From: Cyclobacteriaceae bacterium
Lineage (GTDB): Bacteria; Bacteroidota; Bacteroidia; Cytophagales; Cyclobacteriaceae
Direction of reading: 5' to 3'
NCBI GenBank assembly: GCA_022841475.1
Contig: JALHRJ010000003.1
Coordinates: 62,001-126,000, forward strand
Length of the DNA: 64,000 nucleotides
The stretch's first letter is position 1; the number at the start of each line of letters is the position of its first letter. The notes beneath the pieces were generated by a model. The model was not told where the DNA came from. It ran no database searches and saw only the letters and a program-made list of their open reading frames with translations. Made by a program: the position numbers and the translations under genes. Shown here in pieces: positions 9,441 through 19,339 of the stretch.

Positions 9441-11871
9441 GAAGGTTGTTAAGGTTGGTTTGTCGCTGGTGATAACAGTGGCGTTGATTTATTTTTTGAA
9501 CCGGAGCTGGAATTTTGGAACACCTATTCCGCCTCTGGGGAAATTCCTGGATCCCTTTGGTGGGTTCTGGCAGAATGCAGAAGTGAAGGAAAGAGAAAAT
9601 GAAACGCTTTTGCTGGAAGGACTTACCGATGAAGTGATTATCCACTATGATAGTCTTTTGATTCCGCATGTGTTCGCCAACAACGAAGAAGACCTTTACC
9701 TGGCGCAAGGCTTTATAACGGCTCAAAACAGACTGTGGCAAATGGAGTTTCAAACTCACGCTGCGGCAGGACGCATCTCTGAAATCATTGGTGCTGCCGC
9801 ATTGGATTATGACCGCACCCAGCGCAGATGCGGGATGGTGTTTGCTGCCGAAAATGCGTTGAAATCTATGGAGGGTGATCCCATTGCCAAAGCGATGGTG
9901 GATAGTTATACGCGGGGCATCAATCTCTACATCGAATCGTTGCGTTATAAAGACCTGCCACTTGAATACAAGCTTCTTAATTATAGTCCGGAACCCTGGA
10001 CCAACCTGAAGTGCGGACTCTTGTTAAAGAACATGGCACTCACCCTCAACATTGGCGACAAAGACATTGAGATGACCAATGCGTTGAAACTCTTTGGTAA
10101 AGATGTAGTTGAACTGTTGTGGCCCGATGATGAAATGATGGGTGACCCCATTGTTGATAATGCCGGCAACTGGAAGTTTGAACCCGTTAGGTTAGATAGT
10201 GTGCCGCTTGCCTTACCGGATGAATTGATCACTATTACACCGCTGGAAAAACCATCCAAGGATGTGGGCAGTAATAACTGGGCGGTGAGTGGTAGTAAAA
10301 CCAATACTGGCTCCCCTATTCTTTGTAACGATCCACATCTCAACCTCACCTTGCCTTCCATCTGGTATGTTATTCATTTGCAGGCACCCGGTGTAAATGT
10401 GATGGGTGCTTCTTTGCCAGGATCCCCCGCTGTGATCAGTGGCTTTAACGATTCGATTGCATGGGGCGTAACCAATGCGCAACGCGATCTGGTGGATTGG
10501 TTTAGGATTGAATTCAAAGACAAGAGCAAAAGTGAATACATGAGTGATGGCCAATGGAAAGCAGCACGCAAAGTGATTGAGAAATTTTCCATAAAAGGAG
10601 GTGATCCTTTTTATGATACGATCACCTATACACATCATGGTCCGGTGACGTTCGATGAAAGTTTTCATGGTGACAATGAGTTGAATTCGTATGCGTTCCG
10701 ATGGATTGCTCATGATCCTTCGGAAGAAATTCTTACGTTCTATAAACTGAATCGCGGAAAAAATCATGCTGATTACATGGAGGCGTTGAATCATTATGCA
10801 TCCCCGGCTCAAAACTTTGTGTTTGCGAGCACGCGTGGCGACATCGCCATGCGCATCCAGGGTAAATTTCCGGTGCGCAGAAAAGATGAAGGTAAGTATG
10901 TGTTGGACGGCACAAAGACATCCACCGAATGGCAGGCGTTTATCCCGAATGATCAGAACGTGATGTATAAAAATCCGGTGCGCGGTTTTGTGAGTTCGGC
11001 CAATCAATATCCAGCCGATGCCACCTACCCCTATTACATAACCGCCACCAGTTATGAAGCGTATCGCAACCGGAGAATCAACAAACTCTTAACCGAGATG
11101 AGTGACATCACGCCCCGCGATATGATGGAGATGCAATTGGATAATTACAATCTGAAAGCAGCTGAAAGTCTGCCCGCGTTTTTAAGTTATGTGGATACTA
11201 CTACGTTTTCTCAGCCGCAGCGCAATGTATACCGGATACTGAGTGCCTGGGATTATGAAAATTCTATAGAATCTGAAGCTGCCTCCTACTATGAAGCCTG
11301 GTGGGATTCGTTGTTCCCAATCGTGTGGGATGAAATTAAAAATTCAAAAGTAGCACTGGACTACCCTACTGCGTACCAGACCATTAAACTGCTAAAAGAA
11401 AAACCCGATCTTTCTTTCTTTGATGTTGTGGAAACTCCTGAAATAGAAACTGCGCGCGACATTGTTCATCAGGCCTTTATTAAAGGCGTAGAAAAAGTTG
11501 AAACCTGGAAGGTAGAAAAAAAGAAAGAACCCCATTGGGCAGATTATAAAGACACTTTTATCGCCCATCTTTTACAAGGCTTGCCCGCTTTCAGCTATCA
11601 TGTTGAGCATGGCGGTAATCATGATATCATTAATGCATCCAACGGAAGAAGTGGCCCCAGCTGGCGCATGGTTGTGAGTTTAGAGAAAACAAAAGTGCGG
11701 GCGTGGGGAGTTTATCCCGGTGGACAATCCGGAAATCCGGGAAGTCCGTTCTATAACAGTATGCTAAATACCTGGGCAACCGGAGAACATTATCAATTTC
11801 AATTTGAACCCGAAGCTAATAAAATGAAAACAGTGTTTTCTTCCATCACCTTAAAACCTAGCACCAAATGA
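9439..11871 (+). CDS. Penicillin acylase family protein (Ntn hydrolase)
   Basis: DSLLIPHVFANNEEDLYLAQGFITAQNRLWQMEF...SNNWAVSGSKTNTGSPILCNDPHLNLTLPSIWYV. Confidence 0.94.
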   Translation: MKVVKVGLSLVITVALIYFLNRSWNFGTPIPPLGKFLDPFGGFWQNAEVKERENETLLLEGLTDEVIIHYDSLLIPHVFANNEEDLYLAQGFITAQNRLWQMEFQTHAAAGRISEIIGAAALDYDRTQRRCGMVFAAENALKSMEGDPIAKAMVDSYTRGINLYIESLRYKDLPLEYKLLNYSPEPWTNLKCGLLLKNMALTLNIGDKDIEMTNALKLFGKDVVELLWPDDEMMGDPIVDNAGNWKFEPVRLDSVPLALPDELITITPLEKPSKDVGSNNWAVSGSKTNTGSPILCNDPHLNLTLPSIWYVIHLQAPGVNVMGASLPGSPAVISGFNDSIAWGVTNAQRDLVDWFRIEFKDKSKSEYMSDGQWKAARKVIEKFSIKGGDPFYDTITYTHHGPVTFDESFHGDNELNSYAFRWIAHDPSEEILTFYKLNRGKNHADYMEALNHYASPAQNFVFASTRGDIAMRIQGKFPVRRKDEGKYVLDGTKTSTEWQAFIPNDQNVMYKNPVRGFVSSANQYPADATYPYYITATSYEAYRNRRINKLLTEMSDITPRDMMEMQLDNYNLKAAESLPAFLSYVDTTTFSQPQRNVYRILSAWDYENSIESEAASYYEAWWDSLFPIVWDEIKNSKVALDYPTAYQTIKLLKEKPDLSFFDVVETPEIETARDIVHQAFIKGVEKVETWKVEKKKEPHWADYKDTFIAHLLQGLPAFSYHVEHGGNHDIINASNGRSGPSWRMVVSLEKTKVRAWGVYPGGQSGNPGSPFYNSMLNTWATGEHYQFQFEPEANKMKTVFSSITLKPSTK

Positions 11872-12194
11872 AATTTATCATACAACTTCTAATAACGATT
11901 GTGGTTTGTTTTATTCTGCAATCTTTTTTACCGTGGTGGACGATGGCCGTAGGCGCCTTTACAGTTGCCTACCTGGTTGGCAATAAAGGATTTCCCGCTT
12001 TTGTTGCCGGCTTCGTTGCCGTAGCGATTTTGTGGTTAGGGATGGCATTTTATATTGATGCACTTACCCACTCAATACTTACTGAGAAAATCAATCGGTT
12101 ACTTCCCCTCAATGCTTTTGTAGCCACATTGATTGTGGGTGGACTTGTTGGTGGATTTGCTTCACTGACCGGGGCGTTGATGAAGTCGAGGTAA
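11868..12194 (+). CDS. Small integral membrane protein, unknown function
   Basis: ATGA overlap with the acylase gene; several TM segments. Confidence 0.75.
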   Translation: MKFIIQLLITIVVCFILQSFLPWWTMAVGAFTVAYLVGNKGFPAFVAGFVAVAILWLGMAFYIDALTHSILTEKINRLLPLNAFVATLIVGGLVGGFASLTGALMKSR

Positions 12195-12282
12195 CGAAGC
12201 TGGTTGCTGGTGGCTTGTTACTAGTTGTTCGACCGTAGAATCTTAAAGGAATGCTATACAGATTTAAATTATGTTCATTACG

Positions 12283-12312
12283 AAAAATGCCCCGAAAGTT
12301 CGGGGCATTTTT
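12283..12312 (+). terminator. Intrinsic terminator after the acylase operon
   Basis: aaaaatgccccga-aag-ttcggggcattttt hairpin with T-run. Confidence 0.88.
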
Positions 12313-12361
12313 GTCGCCCTCCCTGTACAATTCTCGAACTTATTTTTAGATGACCTGAAAA

Positions 12362-12409
12362 GGCTGGCAAACCTAGCGGCTTAAAAACCGCCCGTTTGCT
12401 GGCCTTTTT
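12362..12409 (+). promoter_or_regulatory. Imperfect stem-loop with T-run upstream of the primase (attenuator, terminator or element-end structure)
   Basis: ggctggcaaac (12362-12372) pairs with gtttgctggcc (12394-12404) including two G-U pairs; inner gcgg/ccgc; ttttt follows. Confidence 0.55.
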
Positions 12410-12431
12410 GGCTTTTATCTGCTGAAAATTT

Positions 12432-13376
12432 ATGGAGGGCACAAGGAAATCAATTTGGGATGAGGTTAAGAGGATCGATCTGGTGGACTATTTGGACACG
12501 CTAGGGATTCGACCTCAAAAAATACGAAACAACGACTATTGGTATCTCTCGCCTTTCCGCCAGGAGAAAACACCATCATTTAAGATCAATCGGAATCAAA
12601 ATGTATGGTTTGATCACGGATCGGGTGAAGGCGGGACAATCATTGACTTTGGAGCAAAGCTATTTCAGTGCACTTACCATGAGTTCATTGAAAAGTTAAC
12701 AAAGGGTAATTTCCCAGACCTGCCTAAAGCCACGCCAAAACCATCAGCGGATCGGCCGGAAGCAAACAAGCTAGAGATCATAAGGGTCTGCGAACTGTCC
12801 AACTCTGAGCTAGTCCGGTATTTAAAGGAAAGGGCTATCAACCCAGAGCTGGCCAAACGATACTGTCATGAAGTTGAATTCCGGATTGGAAGCCGCAGCT
12901 ACATAGCCGTTGGATTTGTCAACCGCTCCGGTGGTTATGAACTCCGTAACAGCTGGTTCAAAGGCTCATCCTCACCGAAGGACATTTCTCTAATATCCAC
13001 CGGCCAGGACAAAGTTAGTGTACTGGAAGGGTTCATTGATTTTTTATCGGCCTTGCAGATTGAAAACAGGACAATACGCCAGCTAACCCATCATTCCGAT
13101 TTCCTTGTCCTTAACTCGTTGAGGATGGTAAACCGGGCATTGCCAATCATCCATCCTTACGGTCGGGTTAACCTATTCCTGGATAATGACCTTGCTGCCA
13201 ATCACGTCAAGGACACTTTGAAGGCAAACGGCATCCTGTATCGGGACGCTTCGCCTCTATATGACAACTCCAAGGATTTGAACGAGCACCTGGTATCTAC
13301 CAAAAGACTCGGACAATCCAAGGATGAAGAACAAACACTTCGACCACATAGAAAATCAAGAGGAATGAGAATGTAG
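12432..13376 (+). CDS. CHC2 zinc finger/Toprim primase-like protein of mobile element
   Basis: YWYLSPFRQEKTPSFKINRNQNVWFDHGSGEGGTIIDF; VSVLEGFIDFLSAL; NLFLDNDLAAN. Confidence 0.87.
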   Translation: MEGTRKSIWDEVKRIDLVDYLDTLGIRPQKIRNNDYWYLSPFRQEKTPSFKINRNQNVWFDHGSGEGGTIIDFGAKLFQCTYHEFIEKLTKGNFPDLPKATPKPSADRPEANKLEIIRVCELSNSELVRYLKERAINPELAKRYCHEVEFRIGSRSYIAVGFVNRSGGYELRNSWFKGSSSPKDISLISTGQDKVSVLEGFIDFLSALQIENRTIRQLTHHSDFLVLNSLRMVNRALPIIHPYGRVNLFLDNDLAANHVKDTLKANGILYRDASPLYDNSKDLNEHLVSTKRLGQSKDEEQTLRPHRKSRGMRM

Positions 13377-13412
13377 AGTCAAGAATTTCAAATCACTAAA
13401 ACAATATAGACC

Positions 13413-14099
13413 ATGAAAAAGAAAATCCATTTTATCACACAGGCCAAAGGAGGCTCTGGAAAATCAGTGCTGACGTTCATGCTCGCAGAGAAGTACAAGA
13501 ACGCGATGCTTCTTGATCTTGATGATGCAACCACAACGACCATGAAACAATTGGCCTATCGTGATCCTATTAAAGTTTCATTTCTTGATCGCGAGACTAA
13601 GCGCATAGACCGGGGCGCTTTCAACGGCCTTTTCGAAAGCGTAATTGACGCTAAAGAGGATTTGTTCATTGCTGACCTGGGGGCCAGCGTTGCAGAACAA
13701 TTGCCAAAATATCTGTCGATGAATGGGATCGAAGTAATTACCGATCTCCTTAATGCAAGTGAGATCCAATTACAGATTATCTGCGTGATTGGCGGTGGAA
13801 ATATATTCAAGGCAACGATGGAATATCTTGTTGAGCTTGTGGCTGCCACCAGTGGAGCCCTTGAAATCGTAATTGCACACAATGGATTCTATCCCTGTTC
13901 GGATGAACAACAAAATACATTACAGCGTTACGCTGGTCAGAACAATCTGCAGGTGATTCATTTCGACTTGGTGAAGGACAAAGGCGAAACTGCCATGCGA
14001 ACCGTGGAGAATGTATTGAAGGCTGGAAGAGGAATTTCCGGTTTAAGCCCGTTCAGTTCAATCTATTTCAAAAAGCCAATTGAACAATTAAGTCTCTAA
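13413..14099 (+). CDS. ParA/MinD-type ATPase
   Basis: FITQAKGGSGKSVLTFMLAEKY deviant Walker A; LFIADLGAS. Confidence 0.78.
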   Translation: MKKKIHFITQAKGGSGKSVLTFMLAEKYKNAMLLDLDDATTTTMKQLAYRDPIKVSFLDRETKRIDRGAFNGLFESVIDAKEDLFIADLGASVAEQLPKYLSMNGIEVITDLLNASEIQLQIICVIGGGNIFKATMEYLVELVAATSGALEIVIAHNGFYPCSDEQQNTLQRYAGQNNLQVIHFDLVKDKGETAMRTVENVLKAGRGISGLSPFSSIYFKKPIEQLSL

Positions 14100-14109
14100 C
14101 CCCGCGACC

Positions 14110-14664
14110 ATGACTACCCAGGAACAGAAGGATCTTCGATCATACTGTGCTTTGCTATTAAATAAGTATGGGTTTCATTTTCCACCGGATGATCCGGTCA
14201 TACCGGCTTTGTACATCATTTACATGCACATGAAATCCAATAACGAAAGTAACGAGGCACTTGCTTCACAGATCAAAGAATCAATGTCGAAGACCAAGCC
14301 AAAAGAATTCCATTTCCACTATCCCGGAGAGGCTTGGAAATTTCGAATGGCAGGTCTTTTCAAATGGTTGCTCAGCGGTTTGGCTGTTCTTGCTCTGTTG
14401 TTGTTTGGTGCATGGCATTGGTCTCGGGTAAATGACGTAGAGGCAGCGAGGGCAATAATCGAACGTTCAGGGAACATTGATAAGCTATTCCATCGAGTGC
14501 AGAAAAGTGATGATGGAATCTACTTTATCGATTTCACAGCCAGCACGGGAGATTCGGTCAGACACTTTGTCGAGTATGAAAAGCTGGACCGAAAAGCAGT
14601 TCGCGTTTACGTAGGAAGAGAATCCAAAGAGGAATATAAAAATGGAAAAGAGGCATCTAATTAG
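14110..14664 (+). CDS. Mobilization-module membrane protein, unknown
   Basis: Single TM (WLLSGLAVLALLLFGAWHW); between the ParA-like gene and mob genes. Confidence 0.6.
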   Translation: MTTQEQKDLRSYCALLLNKYGFHFPPDDPVIPALYIIYMHMKSNNESNEALASQIKESMSKTKPKEFHFHYPGEAWKFRMAGLFKWLLSGLAVLALLLFGAWHWSRVNDVEAARAIIERSGNIDKLFHRVQKSDDGIYFIDFTASTGDSVRHFVEYEKLDRKAVRVYVGRESKEEYKNGKEASN

Positions 14665-14953
14665 GTTTTTGAAGCAAAGTAAGAAAGGGTCTTACAGTGT
14701 CCTCGTGCAAGCATATCAGGAACTGATTGCTTCAATGCCCATTGTGATGGCGATAGAAATCATTCAGGAGGACTTGCAGAAAGATACTGGAGAGCGAATT
14801 AAACTCAACTATTTCAGCATGGCCAGGGCTGTTGCAAGATTCAAAAAGAAGAACCCACAGGCGGCCACTCGAAAGCAAATTCAGTTTAAGGATGCACACG
14901 AAACAGATGATGTTCAATCAAGTCCAGGGAGATTCAAAATAAAGCAAGGATGA
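14642..14953 (+). CDS. Mobilization-module small basic protein, unknown
   Basis: Overlaps previous ORF; basic; immediately upstream of iteron/oriT-like region. Confidence 0.6.
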   Translation: MEKRHLIRFLKQSKKGSYSVLVQAYQELIASMPIVMAIEIIQEDLQKDTGERIKLNYFSMARAVARFKKKNPQAATRKQIQFKDAHETDDVQSSPGRFKIKQG

Positions 14954-14973
14954 TTGAGCATCATCAAATAATG

Positions 14974-14997
14974 TTCAATAGTATTCAAGATTATTCA
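14974..14997. repeat. TTCA iterons at exact 10-bp spacing (3 copies)
   Basis: TTCA at 14974, 14984, 14994. Confidence 0.65.
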
Positions 14998-15053
14998 TGA
15001 CAAATACAATGAAATGCAGAAAAGATCAATGGACAGAAATGCTTAGTAAGCTC

Positions 15054-15094
15054 GGAGCAAGCCATGTTTTCGCTACGCGAAAACGGCTTGCTCC
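15054..15094. promoter_or_regulatory. Candidate oriT hairpin upstream of mobC/relaxase
   Basis: ggagcaagcc-at-gttttcg-ctacg-cgaaaac-ggcttgctcc: 10-bp and 7-bp perfect arms. Confidence 0.6.
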
Positions 15095-15124
15095 TTGATC
15101 CACTGCGTTCGATTTTGAAAAGTT

Positions 15125-15481
15125 ATGGGAAGACCGAGAATAAACGATCGTGAAAAAAGACAGGTACAGGTGAATATCCGGCTGACAACTGATGAAAATA
15201 ACAAAGTGAATGAGTTTGCATCAGCCTGCGGATTAAGCTCAGCCAACTGGATACGTGCTAAAATCTTTACAGGAAAATTCCCTGTCGTAAAGATGTCTCC
15301 GTTAGATACTTCTTTATACCTGGAGCTCAAAAAGATTGGTGTTAACTTGAACCAGGTAACCCACAAAATCAATGCTGGAGAGTTTCCAAAGGAATACCTA
15401 GTGCGACAACTTGAGTTAGCTGAACTGCTAAGGAATATCATTAACCTATTGACTCATGACCGGCAACCAGATCAAGGGTAA
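15125..15481 (+). CDS. MobC-like relaxosome accessory protein
   Basis: MGRPRINDREKRQVQVNIRLTTDENNKVNEFASACGLSSANWIRAKIF...LKKIGVNLNQVTHKIN; overlaps relaxase start. Confidence 0.85.
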   Translation: MGRPRINDREKRQVQVNIRLTTDENNKVNEFASACGLSSANWIRAKIFTGKFPVVKMSPLDTSLYLELKKIGVNLNQVTHKINAGEFPKEYLVRQLELAELLRNIINLLTHDRQPDQG

Positions 15482-16463
15482 GGGATTTCGCGGGGCGCTA
15501 AGATATAACTTGGAGAAAGTCAATAAAGACGTAGCTGAAATTCTCGACCATTCCTTTGCTTCCACGTTTGAAAGAACAATCATGAAGGAAATACAGATGG
15601 TGAAAGTGCTACGCCCGAACCTTCAAAAGTATTTCTATCATACATCGATCAACTTCCCGCCCGGAGAGGATTTACCAAACGATAAGATGAAACAAATCGG
15701 ACTCGACTATCTTGAAGCAAATGGATTTACGCAGCATCAATTCATCATGTTCCGGCACTATGATGCGGATCATCCACATCTTCACATCCTTGTTAACCGG
15801 ATTGGCTATGATGGATCAGTGGTAAGTGATAGCAATGATTTCGCTCGTAGCGAAAAAATACTTCGTGAATTGGAGAGCAAATATAATCTTACCCAAGTCC
15901 CATCAAGTAAAGAGGCAAAGATGCGAGCCATCACGAAGGATGAACTGGAAATGATTAAGCGCACTAATACTCCCTCGCATAAGGTGAAACTTCAAGGCAT
16001 TGTTCGGAAAATTCTTCAGGACAAACCGAGGCTAACCACGGAGGAATTTATCAAAGCACTTCATCGCAATATGGTCGATGTTCTGTTCAACCAGGCATCG
16101 ACCGGCTATGTTAGTGGCATATCGTATCAATACAAGGGAGTGATTATTAAGGGAGCCAAGCTTGGAGATGATTTTAAGTGGGGTTCAATCAAGAATAAAA
16201 TCAACTATGATCAGGAAAGAGATCGGGAAGTGATTCAGCAAATAAATGCTAAATCAAAATTTGGCAAAGGGCTATCCGCTCAACAAGACGACAGACGGTT
16301 GTGCAAGACTCCGGAATCGTCAAAGAACCTCATTCCGACATCTCTATCAGATGGCCACTACCTTGAAGATCTTATCCGTGCAGATTCCCAACCGGAAATT
16401 AATATTGAAAGGGCTTTGAAACTGAGAAAAAAGAAAAAGGGCAGGAGAGGTTTGAGACGCTAG
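15456..16463 (+). CDS. Relaxase/mobilization nuclease (MobA/VirD2 family)
   Basis: KGFRGALRYNLEK...FRHYDADHPHLHILVNRIGYDG (HxHxxxN metal motif). Confidence 0.92.
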   Translation: MTGNQIKGKGFRGALRYNLEKVNKDVAEILDHSFASTFERTIMKEIQMVKVLRPNLQKYFYHTSINFPPGEDLPNDKMKQIGLDYLEANGFTQHQFIMFRHYDADHPHLHILVNRIGYDGSVVSDSNDFARSEKILRELESKYNLTQVPSSKEAKMRAITKDELEMIKRTNTPSHKVKLQGIVRKILQDKPRLTTEEFIKALHRNMVDVLFNQASTGYVSGISYQYKGVIIKGAKLGDDFKWGSIKNKINYDQERDREVIQQINAKSKFGKGLSAQQDDRRLCKTPESSKNLIPTSLSDGHYLEDLIRADSQPEINIERALKLRKKKKGRRGLRR

Positions 16464-16768
16464 ATTTCACTTCTGAAATATCTTGATCAAATTTTTCACA
16501 ATCCCAAAATTAATTCTCTCGCAAAGATGCTTAGGGTGGCACACTAAAGGAGTGAGCCCAAAAGCTTGCCGGCATAAACGGTTTCCCCCTTCCATTCCTT
16601 CGTCATTTTTGACCGGTACAACGTTCGAATACCAATTATTAAAAGAGCCGAGATAATAATTAGATGATAAGTTATCATCATTTTTGGACGGCTGATCAAT
16701 AGAAATCCCATTATCGGGTTTTCATACATTTTGTATTTCTTTTGTGTACTCATGTCAATGCGTTTTAA

Positions 16769-16999
16769 TTATTTAATCAATTTTTCTATGATATAAGCTG
16801 GAACCTGGGCTGAATATGCATCTTCATCATTAAGTTGATTTTTGGTAACAAGTTCCAAATCGAAGATTAGCCCCAATACAAATACCTGATCCACTTTTAG
16901 GTCTTTGTAGAAGTTATCATATTTTCTTCGCCCCAATAAAGTGATCTTATAGAGGTGAAAAACACCTATGATTTTACGGAGTTTAGAATAGCGTTCCAT
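16769..16999 (-). CDS. Hypothetical protein
   Basis: 76-aa ORF adjacent to patatin-like pseudogene, same strand; no recognised family. Confidence 0.4.
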   Translation of the reverse strand: MERYSKLRKIIGVFHLYKITLLGRRKYDNFYKDLKVDQVFVLGLIFDLELVTKNQLNDEDAYSAQVPAYIIEKLIK

Positions 17000-17006
17000 C
17001 GCTTCA

Positions 17007-17872
17007 TTATAATTTCAAATACTTTGTTATTTGTTCACTGGCAACCATTTCCCCTATTTTTATCAGTTCATCTGCTTTATGAAAGTCGAAGGTAATGGCC
17101 GAATCATTAGGGATATTAATTAAGATATCTGGTTGGTATCTTTCAATCTGCTGTCTGGCAATTTTATGTATCATAGCAGAAGTGGTTGCGGTTAACATAG
17201 AATAATAACCTAAACTTCCTTTATCTCCTGATGAAACCAGTTTGGCCATATTTTTCATGAGGCCATTAAGCTGGTTATCGTTCGAATTGTTATTTGGCAA
17301 AACATTTTTGTTTAATTCAATTGTTTTATCTCCATATAGATTTACCACAACAAGAATATCATCCTGTTTACGTTCTACATACTCAATGGGAACCGGATTT
17401 AATACCCCCCATCTACCAGCAATAAGTTCTTATACATAACAGGTGTAAAAACGGTTGGAATTGCTACCGATGCCCGAATAGCCTCATAAAAACTACCCGA
17501 TTTAAAAATCATTTCGCGTTCGTTCAGCAGATCAGTAGCGACAGCCGCAAAAGGAATACTCATCTCCTCAATGTTCATGTCGGGGATAAATGTTTTCATC
17601 TTGTCAAATACTTTATCCCCTTTCAGTAACCCGGAGGTTGAGAAAGCAAAATCCAAAAGTCCCCAGATTACCGGTCGGTTTATTGTTTTTACCCAATAGG
17701 TGTATTCGGGCAATTTACCCATCGCGTGAAGTCCGCCAACAACAGCACCTATAGAAGATCCCGAAATAGAATATATTTCAAACCCTTGTTTCTCCAATTC
17801 ATTAATAGCACCAATATGAGCCAGCCCTCTTGAGCCGCCACTTGATAATACTAATGATACTTTCCTTTTCAT
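17007..17872 (-). pseudogene. Patatin-like phospholipase, frameshifted at a G6 tract
   Basis: N-half ORF 17399-17872 (LVLSSGGSRGLAHIGAI, SGSSIGAVVGG, LLVDGG) and C-half ORF 17007-17348 in another frame; joined at C6 (17405-17410). Confidence 0.85.
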
Positions 17873-17957
17873 CTTTTAAAATTCATTATTTAATTTCTAT
17901 TCTATAATTAATCCAGATGTTTAGTCAATTCTACTTTTGAGTAAAAATAGCATTGCT

Positions 17958-19328
17958 TTAACGCATGTTCTTATCCTCTCTACTGATACCGGTAACTTGT
18001 AAATAGGTTGATATTGCCAGTTGATATTGAGTTTTTGCTTCAATCAATTTATCAGCAGTTTCTGTTTTTAGTGCTTGTGCTTCCAGTAAGTCGGAAAGGG
18101 TTACAATACCACTGTTATAACTGGTTTGCATTACTTTCAGATTCTCATCAGTTTGCTGTACAGTTTCTTCCATCATTATAATTTGACGATACGATTCGTT
18201 TACATCTGTCCAGGCTTTTTCCATCTGAAGCTTTAATAAACCTTTGGTGTCATTGAAAGTGTTCTCGGCTATTTGTTCCTTGATTTTACCTTCTTTGATG
18301 GCGTGCGAGCCTCCCCACCAATCGGAAATAGGTATAGATACCGTGCCATAAATCAAACCATTGGTAGTAGTATTGGTTCCTTCGTAATAGCTATTGAAGG
18401 AATAACCAGCAGCGCCTACAGCTACCTGTGGCATATAATCACCTCTTTTCATTTTAGTTTGTAACTGCTCTGCTTTTACCGATTGCTGCAACAACTGATA
18501 TTCTGTCCGGTTTGGTAATGCAGTTTCGATATCGGTATAAAAAGTGCTTGGCAATTGTATGTTTTGCAAATCTTCCAGCACTACCAGGGCTGAGTCATAC
18601 ACTATACCGATGGTTTGACAGAACTGCCTGATCGCTAACTGTTTGCCGCTTTGCAGTTTACTTTTATTGGTTCGAAGTTCACTTTGCTTTATCTGTACTT
18701 TCAACGCATCGTTTTTAATAATTAACCCTGATTTGTAAGCATCATTTACTTGCTTGCTAATATCATTTAACAACGCTTCATATTGTGCGATGGTCTTTTC
18801 TTTTTCCTGAAGCACTACAATCTGCCAGTATTGTTGTTCCGTTTTTAAAAGGGTTTCCTGTTGACTTAATTGTTGTTGCTTCTCTTTTACGTCAACTCCC
18901 AATTGGGCGAGTTTATTTCCGTTGATGATTTTTCCGCCAACAAAAATGGGTTGGGTTATATTGAGTAATCCAACCGTTGCCCTATCTAAAAGCTGTAGGT
19001 TTAAACCCGGAAAATAAGCAAACTCCGTAGCCGTTGCGAGGTTAGCCGGATTACCATCATATACTGGCAAATTTCCTCCCGGCATATTGAATTTAATGAT
19101 GGGGTCCATTGCACGCATACCAAACGCTGTTGCACTTACTTTAGGAAAGTAGTTGGTAAAGGCATTTTTCTTTACCTCCAGTGCCGCCTCCATTTCCAAT
19201 GCGCTGTTTTTAATGTGCACATTATTTTTAATCGCCAACTCTTTACTTTCTTGTAAGCTCAGCGTTGTCTGACTGTATCCTTCTGTTATGAGAAATAAAG
19301 CGGCAGCTATGATGATTGTCTTTTTCAT
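17958..19328 (-). CDS. TolC family outer membrane efflux protein
   Basis: TLSLQESKELAIKNN..; outer membrane efflux protein architecture; same strand as RND genes. Confidence 0.9.
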   Translation of the reverse strand: MKKTIIIAAALFLITEGYSQTTLSLQESKELAIKNNVHIKNSALEMEAALEVKKNAFTNYFPKVSATAFGMRAMDPIIKFNMPGGNLPVYDGNPANLATATEFAYFPGLNLQLLDRATVGLLNITQPIFVGGKIINGNKLAQLGVDVKEKQQQLSQQETLLKTEQQYWQIVVLQEKEKTIAQYEALLNDISKQVNDAYKSGLIIKNDALKVQIKQSELRTNKSKLQSGKQLAIRQFCQTIGIVYDSALVVLEDLQNIQLPSTFYTDIETALPNRTEYQLLQQSVKAEQLQTKMKRGDYMPQVAVGAAGYSFNSYYEGTNTTTNGLIYGTVSIPISDWWGGSHAIKEGKIKEQIAENTFNDTKGLLKLQMEKAWTDVNESYRQIIMMEETVQQTDENLKVMQTSYNSGIVTLSDLLEAQALKTETADKLIEAKTQYQLAISTYLQVTGISREDKNMR

Positions 19329-19339
19329 TCTAAAGAATT

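Noticed and set aside
9247-9759. 170-aa minus ORF overlapping the repeat block and acylase start
   Set aside because: Low-complexity and antisense composition; no gene support.
10213-11007. 264-aa antisense ORF inside the penicillin acylase gene
   Set aside because: Sense frame is a clear Ntn hydrolase; antisense protein resembles nothing and lacks support.
12195-12431. attL direct repeat matching the 61.1-61.2 kb end
   Set aside because: Only 7-bp or shorter matches (for example ctgaaaa, tcgaact) found by eye; serine integrase cores can be 2-3 bp, so boundaries are left approximate.
16544-16753. 69-aa minus ORF after the relaxase
   Set aside because: No recognisable family; borderline length; not listed as CDS.
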